64,000 nucleotides of DNA from Arthrobacter_J sp038199985 (GTDB lineage: Bacteria; Actinomycetota; Actinomycetes; Actinomycetales; Micrococcaceae): assembly GCA_038199985.1 (NCBI GenBank), contig JBBPYK010000109.1, positions 86,634 to 150,633 on the forward strand, read 5' to 3'. Position 1 is the stretch's first letter. Every line of letters begins with the position of its first letter. Below are positions 40,328 through 47,331 of this stretch, piece after piece. Made by a program: the position numbers and the translations under genes. Under the pieces are notes generated by a model. It was not told the DNA's origin. It ran no database searches and worked only from the letters and a program-made list of their open reading frames with translations.

Positions 40328-41347
40328 ATTAGCGAGCCACGTATCAATGACCGGATCCGCGTTCCCGAGGTGCGGTTGGTAGGACCAGCAGGGGAACAGG
40401 TCGGCGTTGTCCGTATCGAGGATGCCCTACGCCTGGCAACGGAGTCCGACCTTGATCTCGTTGAGGTGGCTCCGCAGGCTAAACCTCCCGTATGTAAGCT
40501 CATGGACTTCGGCAAATATAAGTATGAAGCCGCGGTAAAGGCCCGTGAAGCCCGCAAAAACCAGACGAACACGGTCCTCAAGGAGATTCGGTTTCGCCTG
40601 AAGATTGATACCCATGACTACGACACCAAAGCTGGGCATGCACGACGTTTCCTGGCAGCAGGTGACAAGGTCAAGGCAATGATCCAGTTCCGTGGCCGCG
40701 AGCAGCAGCGACCGGAGATGGGTATCCGGCTTCTGCAAAAATTTGCGGAGGACGTGTCCGAGGTTGGTCTCGTCGAATCGTCACCGCGAATCGATGGTCG
40801 AAATATGGTCATGGTTATTGGACCAACGAAGAACAAAGCGGAGGCCAAAGCAGAGGCACGTCGGTCTGCTCAGCGCACTGAAGCAAAGGCTCTGAATGAC
40901 GCCAAGAAGCGGGTAGATGAGTCCGGAGATGGCCAACCATTGACTCAAACCATTGGTGATCAGTTGTCCGCAGAGCTGACTAAGAAGTCCGCGCAGTCAC
41001 CAGATGTTGAAGCGGAGACACCTACCGTGGAGGCAGAGTCGACAGACACCGCCACGGAAAATCAGTCGGTTGCGGCTGAGGCGCCTACGAGCACTCCTGA
41101 GCCCGTTCAGGAGGAGAAGAAGGCACCAAAGGCCAAGAAGGATGAGGAAGCTGCAACGCCTGATCCGGTGGCGGAGAAGCCGGCTCCAGAAAAGCCAGCC
41201 GCGGCGACGACGACTGCTTCCAAGCCGGTTGCGGAAAAGTCGGCTCCAGAAAAGCCAGCCGCGAAGGCTTCACCCGCGCCGGCTCCCAAACCTGCACCCA
41301 AGGCCAAACCGGTCGCCCCCAAAGGTAAGCCGGGGCCGGCCAAGTAA
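40328..41347 (+). CDS. infC: Translation initiation factor IF-3, ATT start, with long low-complexity C-terminal extension
   Basis: IF-3 prevents premature subunit joining and checks start codons. The conserved protein begins ISEPRINDRI. The first codon of this segment is ATT (40328), with AGGAG 6 bases upstream. No ATG, GTG or TTG is well placed; AUU starts are known for infC in other bacteria and give autoregulation. An in-frame ATG at 40262 would add 22 residues but lies in the leader hairpin. The N and C domains span about residues 1-185. The rest (to 339) is Lys/Pro/Ala/Glu-rich with a repeated EKxAPEKPAA unit. Confidence 0.93.
   Translation: MSEPRINDRIRVPEVRLVGPAGEQVGVVRIEDALRLATESDLDLVEVAPQAKPPVCKLMDFGKYKYEAAVKAREARKNQTNTVLKEIRFRLKIDTHDYDTKAGHARRFLAAGDKVKAMIQFRGREQQRPEMGIRLLQKFAEDVSEVGLVESSPRIDGRNMVMVIGPTKNKAEAKAEARRSAQRTEAKALNDAKKRVDESGDGQPLTQTIGDQLSAELTKKSAQSPDVEAETPTVEAESTDTATENQSVAAEAPTSTPEPVQEEKKAPKAKKDEEAATPDPVAEKPAPEKPAAATTTASKPVAEKSAPEKPAAKASPAPAPKPAPKAKPVAPKGKPGPAK
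41165..41263 (+). repeat. Imperfect 39-bp direct repeat in the infC 3' extension
   Basis: Segments 41165-41203 and 41225-41263 are the same apart from three bases; the last part (about 23 bases) is identical. Each encodes PVAEKxAPEKPAA, so the protein tail grew by duplication in frame. Confidence 0.85.
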
Positions 41348-41461
41348 GTGGACAAACCCCTGTCGTCGCTAGGCGGCAGGACAAACCGCCGGTACCCATG
41401 ATCGTGTACCACAAGACCCGATGGTGTAAGCCTGAGGAAAAACGTAAGGAGATCGGTAGCG

Positions 41462-41656
41462 ATGCCGAAGATGAAGACCCACAGTGGGGCGAAGAAACGC
41501 TTCAAGCTCACAGGTTCCGGAAAGTTGAAGCGTCAGCAGGCCAACCGTCGTCACTACTTGGAGCACAAGTCCTCGCGCTTGAAGCGGCGCCTTGGGAGCG
41601 ATCAGATCGTTGCTCCGGCCGATGTACGGAACATCAAAAAGATGCTCGGCATCTAA
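41462..41656 (+). CDS. rpmI: 50S ribosomal protein L35
   Basis: The 64-residue, very basic product matches L35: MPKMKTHSGAKKRFKLTGSG, then RRHYLEHKSSRLKRRLG. It follows infC by 114 bases, with an AAGGAGAT site before the ATG, in the standard infC-rpmI-rplT order. Confidence 0.98.
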   Translation: MPKMKTHSGAKKRFKLTGSGKLKRQQANRRHYLEHKSSRLKRRLGSDQIVAPADVRNIKKMLGI

Positions 41657-41768
41657 CTGCTACTTTCCCCGACTAGTCCGCTGGGCTGTCGAAAGACCAC
41701 CAAGTTATCCCGACTGGTTTGTGTAGCAACAACCATTCCCTCGGGAGTTTTATCAAAGGAGTACGCAC

Positions 41769-42419
41769 GTGGCACGTGTGAAGAGGGCTGTTAACGCCCA
41801 TAAAAAACGTCGGGTTATCCTGGAACGAGCAAAAGGTTACCGCGGACAGCGCTCACGCCTTTATCGGAAGGCGAAAGAGCAGCTGCTGAAGTCGTTCGTC
41901 TATAGCTACGGTGATCGCCGCAAGCGCAAAGGCGACTTCCGTCGCCTGTGGATCCAGCGTATCAACGCCGCTTCCCGTGCGAATGGCCTTACGTATAACC
42001 GCCTGATTCAGGGCTTGAAGGCCGCACAGGTGGAAGTAGACCGCCGCATGCTCGCCGAGCTGGCCGTCAGTGATGCCAATGCATTTGCCGCACTCGTCAA
42101 GGTGGCAAAGGATTCGCTGCCTTCTGACACTTCCGCGCCTGTCGCCGCACCGGCAGGGAACGAGAAGACTCCCGCCAATGCCTCTTCCGTCAAGAGCACG
42201 AAGCCGGCGGGTAAGACTGCTGGTTCCATCAAGGCCGACGGCGGCGAGGCACCAACAGGGCACCCGATCAAGGGAAACCAATCGGGCAAGTACCACGTAC
42301 CAGGTTCAACCTGGTACGACCAGACTGAGCCTGAATTGTGGTTTGAGAGCGTGGATGCTGCTAAGGCCGCTGGCTTCGAGCCTGCCGGTGGCGAATCGCG
42401 TCAGAAGATGCAGGACTAG
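41769..42419 (+). CDS. rplT: 50S ribosomal protein L20 fused to a C-terminal sunset-type domain
   Basis: L20 binds 23S rRNA early in 50S assembly. Residues 1-118 are a complete L20. Residues 119-164 form a Lys/Ala/Pro-rich linker. Residues 165-206 (HPIKGNQSGKYHVPGSTWYD, then a segment to AAGFEPA) match the sunset motif seen as a tail on some actinobacterial proteins. At 216 residues it is almost twice the normal length. The reading frame is continuous, so the fusion is not an error of frame. The GTG start follows an AAAGGAG site. The role of the tail is unknown. Confidence 0.95.
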   Translation: MARVKRAVNAHKKRRVILERAKGYRGQRSRLYRKAKEQLLKSFVYSYGDRRKRKGDFRRLWIQRINAASRANGLTYNRLIQGLKAAQVEVDRRMLAELAVSDANAFAALVKVAKDSLPSDTSAPVAAPAGNEKTPANASSVKSTKPAGKTAGSIKADGGEAPTGHPIKGNQSGKYHVPGSTWYDQTEPELWFESVDAAKAAGFEPAGGESRQKMQD

Positions 42420-42446
42420 CATCAGCTGTCAGAACTAAATCAACAA

Positions 42447-43382
42447 ATGAATAACACTGAGCGCCCCCAGCTTGCGCCAATGTCCAACCCCAATGCAGAC
42501 AGGGTAAAGGACGTGGCCAAACTGTCGGGGCGCTCAGCCCGTTACCGTCGGGGTTTGTTTCTCGCTGAGGGTCCGCAGACGGTGAAGGAAGCACTGAAGC
42601 TGGATAGAACTCGCTTCGGTAGCGACAAAGTAGTGGCTGAGGTTTACGCAACGGCGTCCTCCGTGGAGCGTGATCCCGAGTTGCTAGATCTCCTGAGAGA
42701 TGTTCCGTGGAGAGCCGCTTCAGATGAGGTACTCGTTGCCATGGCGGACACAGTAAATCCACAGGGGATTGTTGCCGTATGTCATAGAGTTGATGTTTCC
42801 CTTCAGTCAGTTCTCGAGCTACAGCCCAAACTTATTGCCGTGTTGTGTAGAGTCCAAGATCCGGGGAATGCTGGCACTATCTTGCGGGCGGCTGATTCAG
42901 TGGGTGCGGACGCCGTTGTTCTCACCTCTGGCAGCGTCGACATTTATAACCCAAAGGCGGTTCGTTCGACAGCTGGCTCCCTATTCCATCTCCCTGTTGT
43001 TACAGGACAGGACTTCGATGCCCTCGTTGCACGGGCTGGTGAGATTGGGTTGGTGTCCCTTGCAGCCGATGGTTATGGCAGTGAGGATCTGGATACGCTC
43101 CAAGATGAATCTGCTGAGCGCCATTTCAAAGGCTATGACGTTGGCGCGCAGAACGTAGTGGGCCCTCGGGGTTCAACGGATGCGGCCACTCGTCCACATT
43201 TGGAGGACCCGTCGTTATGGCTTTTCGGCAACGAGGCGCAAGGGCTGAACGGTGAAGAGCTTGGCGCTGCGCGATTCCGCGTTGCCGTCCCTATATATGG
43301 AAAAGCTGAGAGTTTGAACGTTGGAACTGCGGCAACGGTCTGCCTATATGCGTCAGCGCGTGCTCAGCGGCGTTCACAATAG
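42447..43382 (+). CDS. TrmH/SpoU-family RNA 2'-O-methyltransferase
   Basis: The 311-residue product has an N-terminal substrate-binding domain (SGRSARYRRGLFLAEGPQTV) and a SPOUT methyltransferase domain. The SPOUT motifs are VQDPGNAGTILRAADSVGADAV, LWLFGNEAQGL and VAVPIYGKAESLNVGTAATV, which form the knotted SAM site. Proteins of this kind next to rplT or pheS methylate rRNA or tRNA; the target is not defined. A start at 42480 (ATG) is a possible alternative. Confidence 0.93.
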   Translation: MNNTERPQLAPMSNPNADRVKDVAKLSGRSARYRRGLFLAEGPQTVKEALKLDRTRFGSDKVVAEVYATASSVERDPELLDLLRDVPWRAASDEVLVAMADTVNPQGIVAVCHRVDVSLQSVLELQPKLIAVLCRVQDPGNAGTILRAADSVGADAVVLTSGSVDIYNPKAVRSTAGSLFHLPVVTGQDFDALVARAGEIGLVSLAADGYGSEDLDTLQDESAERHFKGYDVGAQNVVGPRGSTDAATRPHLEDPSLWLFGNEAQGLNGEELGAARFRVAVPIYGKAESLNVGTAATVCLYASARAQRRSQ

Positions 43383-43485
43383 GTGCCACAGTTAAGCAGC
43401 GGGGCCGCGTGAGTACGTGTAGTTCAGTAGCGTATTCTTCTCTGGAGCCAAACGGCTAAAATCTATGTGTGGGAGAGGGAAATCG

Positions 43486-44415
43486 ATGTCTACCAGCGGC
43501 GGTACCAAGGCTGTAGTCGCAGCGCTTATAGCTAATCTGACCATCGCTGTCTTCAAGTTCATCGGTTGGGCACTGACACAGTCCTCGTCGATGCTCGCGG
43601 AGGCCATCCACTCCGTAGCTGACTCTGGGAATCAGATTCTTCTCCTAGTAGGTGGAAAACGTGCGCAGCGTCAGGCCAGTCCCGAACACCCCTTCGGGTA
43701 CGGTCGCGAGCGGTACATCTACGCGTTCATCGTCTCGATCGTTCTGTTCAGCGTCGGTGGGCTTTTTGCGCTCTACGAGGCTTATCACAAATTACAGGAT
43801 CCGCACCCGATCGAAGGAGCCTGGTGGTGGGTTCCGCCTGCTGTTCTTATCGGAGCGATCATCGCTGAATCCTTCTCATTCCGCACGGCGATCGCTGAGT
43901 CAAATAAGGTCCGGGGCAAAAAGAGCTGGATCCGCTTTGTCCGCTCAGCCAAGTCCCCTGAGCTTCCGGTAATACTGCTTGAGGATCTCGGGGCCCTCCT
44001 AGGACTCGTTTTTGCCCTGTTTGGGGTATCCATGACCCTACTGACCAACAACGGAATCTGGGATGCATTCGGCACTGCCATGATTGGTTTGCTGTTGGTG
44101 ATTATTGCCATCATTCTAGCGCTCGAGACGAAGTCGCTGCTGCTGGGAGAGTCCGCAACAGCGGAGGACACCAAGCGTATCGAGCAGGCAATTGAAGCCA
44201 ACTCGGCGAATAAAATTATTCATCTCAAGACACTCCACCTTGGTCCAGAAGAAATTCTCGTTGCCGCAAAGATCTCCATAGGGGCTCAAGATACAGGTGC
44301 TGAAATCGCGGGGGAGATCAACGCCGCGGAGCAACGGGTGCGCGCTGCCGTTCCCAGCGCCCGGATTATTTATCTTGAGCCGGACCTTCGGCGCACGTCC
44401 GTAGAGGCCTCATGA
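43486..44415 (+). CDS. Cation diffusion facilitator (CDF) metal transporter
   Basis: The 309-residue product has about six membrane helices and a C-terminal cytoplasmic domain. The first metal-site motif is present in AEAIHSVADSGNQ (H-x3-D); the second is AESFSFRTAI-like with a later EDLGALLGL. The HPFGYGRERYIYAF loop is also typical of CDF proteins. It probably exports divalent metal such as zinc or iron in exchange for protons. The ATG at 43486 follows GGGAGAGGG. Its last 46 bases overlap the end of the convergent MFS gene. Confidence 0.92.
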   Translation: MSTSGGTKAVVAALIANLTIAVFKFIGWALTQSSSMLAEAIHSVADSGNQILLLVGGKRAQRQASPEHPFGYGRERYIYAFIVSIVLFSVGGLFALYEAYHKLQDPHPIEGAWWWVPPAVLIGAIIAESFSFRTAIAESNKVRGKKSWIRFVRSAKSPELPVILLEDLGALLGLVFALFGVSMTLLTNNGIWDAFGTAMIGLLLVIIAIILALETKSLLLGESATAEDTKRIEQAIEANSANKIIHLKTLHLGPEEILVAAKISIGAQDTGAEIAGEINAAEQRVRAAVPSARIIYLEPDLRRTSVEAS

Positions 44416-45638
44416 GGCGCATCGACGGTCCGAACTGAATTGGTCTGGGCGTTGCGCCGCCGCTGAACGGTTCCCGATAGGACAGCTATGCCGAGGCCCA
44501 TCAGAGCGAGGGCAGCCCCAACGAGTGCTGGTGCTTTGAAACCCCATCCCCAAGCAATGACCGCTCCGCCGAGAAATGCGCCGAGCGCATTGGCCACATT
44601 CAGGGCTGAGTGGTTTAGGGATGCAGCCAAGGAGGGAGCATCGGGGGAGACATCCATCAGCCTAGTCTGGAGTCCAGGAATGAGCGCGGAACCAACTGCT
44701 CCGATCACGAAAATCATGATGATTGCGGCCCAAGCAATCTCCACAAGGAAGTGGAACGCCAAAAGAGACGTGACGATCAGGGTCAAGACGATATAGATGC
44801 TGCCCATGACGTTGTGGTCCGCGAGCTTTCCACCGATGATGTTCCCCGCGACCATGCCCAAGCCGTAAACCGACGTGATGATGGGAATAGCGGAGGAGGA
44901 AAAGCCGGATACGTCGGTCATGGTCGGTGCGATGTAGGAATAGACCGCGAAGAAGCCGCCGAAGCCAACAATTCCAATGAAGAGGGTAAGCCATACCTGC
45001 AAACTGGCCAATGCGCCCAGTTCTCGTCGGATGCTTGCTCCCGCATGAACGCTCTGGGCGGGAACGAAAAAGTACAGAAGAAGTATGGTCAGTAGGCCAA
45101 CAACGGCGACGACGGTAAACATGTGGCGCCAGCCGGCATTTTGGCCTAGCCAAGTGACGGCAGCAACGCCCACTACGTTTGCCACGGACAACCCAAGCAT
45201 GACCATGGCTACGGCTTGGCCCCTTTTGTTGGGACCGACCAAGGACGCCGCGATGAGTGCGGCCACTCCAAAATAGGCTCCATGAGGCAGCCCCGAAATA
45301 AACCGTGTCAGAATGAGCCACTCAAAGGTGGGGGCAAAATAGGATGATGCGTTGGCAATGGTGAAGAGGGCCATGAGCCCGAGGACTAATTTGCGGCGTG
45401 ACATTCGTGCGGTGGCAGCCGCGAGGATAGGTGCTCCGACGACGACACCAAGTGCGTACGCGGAAATCAGTACTCCGGCCTCGGTGATGGAGACGCCCAG
45501 ACCTGCAGAGACTTCGGGGAGGAGTCCCATGATCGAGAACTCTGTGGTTCCGAGGGCAACCCCCCCCACTGCCAGGGCGACTATCGCGAATTTAACCTGA
45601 CGAAGCGAGGAAGCCAGTTGGGGACGGACGGAAGGCAT
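44370..45638 (-). CDS. Major facilitator superfamily transporter (DHA1/AraJ-like)
   Basis: The 422-residue product has twelve predicted membrane helices. The N-terminus ALGTTEFSIMGLLPEVSAGLG is typical of the DHA1 drug:H+ antiporter and AraJ/YdhP-like group. The loop 2-3 motif is ARMSRRKLVLG, and SGLPHGAYFGV marks helix 4. The substrate is unknown. I chose the ATG at 45638 because upstream in-frame codons to 45878 are not family-like. It is divergent from the Nudix gene, and its 3' end overlaps the CDF gene. Confidence 0.92.
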   Translation of the reverse strand: MPSVRPQLASSLRQVKFAIVALAVGGVALGTTEFSIMGLLPEVSAGLGVSITEAGVLISAYALGVVVGAPILAAATARMSRRKLVLGLMALFTIANASSYFAPTFEWLILTRFISGLPHGAYFGVAALIAASLVGPNKRGQAVAMVMLGLSVANVVGVAAVTWLGQNAGWRHMFTVVAVVGLLTILLLYFFVPAQSVHAGASIRRELGALASLQVWLTLFIGIVGFGGFFAVYSYIAPTMTDVSGFSSSAIPIITSVYGLGMVAGNIIGGKLADHNVMGSIYIVLTLIVTSLLAFHFLVEIAWAAIIMIFVIGAVGSALIPGLQTRLMDVSPDAPSLAASLNHSALNVANALGAFLGGAVIAWGWGFKAPALVGAALALMGLGIAVLSGTVQRRRNAQTNSVRTVDAPHEASTDVRRRSGSR

Positions 45639-45741
45639 ATACCTCTTTCGGTGCCAAAATTGAGACAGGTGGATGCGCGCCGACGGCCTTGTCCAGGGCA
45701 CATGTAGAGTCCAGCCTATCGGAGACCGTAGACTCACCGGC

Positions 45742-46215
45742 ATGGATACTGAAGGGCCCCTTAGGCAGATTGTGGGCGGTGCGATAGTGGACTCACTGTC
45801 TCGAACTACACAGATTTTGGTAGCACGCAGAAGCGCTCCTGAAACGTTGGCAGGGATGTGGGAGTTCCCTGGGGGCAAGGTAGAGTCAGGCGAAAATTGT
45901 CTGGATGCGTTGAGACGTGAGCTACTCGAGGAGCTAGGGGTTGCGGTGTCCTTGGGCTCAGAGCTTCCCGGGCCGCTGCATCAAGGGTGGCCCCTCAACG
46001 ACAGGGCAGCCATGCGTGTGTGGTTTGCTGAAATTGTGCATGGAGTACCTGAACCGCTAGAGGATCATGATCAACTCCGGTGGGTGGATCAAGGCTCCGC
46101 TGCTGAGCTGCTGGCACTGCCTTGGATTCCAGCTGACCGGCCCATTGTGCACGAACTCGTTCGAGCTCTGGGCTGGGACTCGTTGGGGCCGATAGGTAAG
46201 TCCGTGGTTAACTAG
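45742..46215 (+). CDS. Nudix hydrolase, MutT-like
   Basis: The 157-residue product has a complete Nudix box (GGKVESGENCLDALRRELLEELGV split around GX5EX7REUXEEXGU) preceded by AGMWEFPGG. This layout is typical of 8-oxo-dGTP diphosphatases that clean the nucleotide pool. The ATG at 45742 gives the family-like start; the open frame from 45673 is less likely. It lies 51 bases before pheS. Confidence 0.92.
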   Translation: MDTEGPLRQIVGGAIVDSLSRTTQILVARRSAPETLAGMWEFPGGKVESGENCLDALRRELLEELGVAVSLGSELPGPLHQGWPLNDRAAMRVWFAEIVHGVPEPLEDHDQLRWVDQGSAAELLALPWIPADRPIVHELVRALGWDSLGPIGKSVVN

Positions 46216-46266
46216 ACTGGCATCGCCGATTCCAGCTGATAAAGGTAAGACAGGTAGCCCACGCAC

Positions 46267-47328
46267 ATGCCACACTCTGAAGACGGTGCCTCAGTGCCCG
46301 ATCCCCTTAACGAAGCGGCTGTCCAGGCCACAGTTGATCGTGCATTGCAGCACATTGCTAGGGCGTCCAATCTCGATGAACTCAAAGCGGCGCGGCTTGC
46401 CCATGGTGGTGACAAGTCTCCGCTCAGCCTGGCGAACAGGTCCATCGGGCAACTCGCGAAATCAGAGAAGGCCACGGCAGGGAAGCTTATTGGCCCTGCT
46501 CGAGGCCGTATTTCAGCTGCGATCGCCGAGCGAACTTTGACCCTCGAATCCGAACGTGAAGCGATGATTCTCGTCGAAGAAGCCGTCGATGTTACGGCTG
46601 CGCCAGTCCGTCGTCGTGCCGGGGCCCGACATCCCTTGTCCCTACTGCAAGAGCGCGTAGCGGACATATTTGTCGGTATGGGGTGGGAAATCGCCGAGGG
46701 GCCGGAGGTGGAGTCCGAGTGGTTCAACTTCGATGCCCTGAACTTCGCACCGGATCATCCAGCCAGGGAGATGCAGGATACTTTTTTCGTGGAGCCTCCC
46801 GAAGCACATCTGGTCATGCGCACCCACACATCCCCCGTCCAGATCCGTTCCATGCTGGAGCGCGAAGTGCCCATTTACGTACTGTGCCCCGGCAAGGTTT
46901 TCCGTACCGACGAAGTCGATGCCACCCATACACCAGTTTTTCATCAGTTCGAAGGGCTCGCCATCGACAAGGGTCTGACAATGGCCGATCTCCGTGGAAC
47001 CTTGGAACACTTCGCCAGACTGATGTTCGGGGGCGAGGCTCAAATACGGTTGCGACCCAATTTCTTCCCGTTTACGGAACCGTCTGCGGAACTGGATATC
47101 TGGCATCCGGGAGCTCGGGGCGGTCCGCAATGGATCGAATGGGGTGGCTGCGGGATGGTGCATCCCAACGTGCTCTCGGCCGCTGGTATCGATCCGGAAG
47201 AATACACGGGTTTTGCTTTTGGTATGGGTATAGAGCGGACACTCATGTTCCGCAACGAGGTCCCTGACATGCGCGACATGATCGAGGGCGATGTCCGGTT
47301 CAGCGAACACTTCGGGATGGAGATCTAA
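46267..47328 (+). CDS. pheS: Phenylalanine--tRNA ligase alpha subunit
   Basis: PheS forms the catalytic site of the alpha2-beta2 PheRS. The 353-residue product has an N-terminal coiled-coil arm and class II motifs: GWEIAEGPEVESEWFNFDALN, HTSPVQIRSM, and motif 3 in GFAFGMGIERTLMF. The ATG at 46267 opens just after the Nudix gene. pheT follows after 3 bases. Confidence 0.98.
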   Translation: MPHSEDGASVPDPLNEAAVQATVDRALQHIARASNLDELKAARLAHGGDKSPLSLANRSIGQLAKSEKATAGKLIGPARGRISAAIAERTLTLESEREAMILVEEAVDVTAAPVRRRAGARHPLSLLQERVADIFVGMGWEIAEGPEVESEWFNFDALNFAPDHPAREMQDTFFVEPPEAHLVMRTHTSPVQIRSMLEREVPIYVLCPGKVFRTDEVDATHTPVFHQFEGLAIDKGLTMADLRGTLEHFARLMFGGEAQIRLRPNFFPFTEPSAELDIWHPGARGGPQWIEWGGCGMVHPNVLSAAGIDPEEYTGFAFGMGIERTLMFRNEVPDMRDMIEGDVRFSEHFGMEI

Positions 47329-47331
47329 GGC

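Noticed and set aside
45689..45710. RecA-NDp-like TTGTCC...TAGAGT before the Nudix gene
   Set aside because: The sixth base is C instead of a purine and the spacer is one base short. Attractive for a MutT-type gene but too weak to claim.
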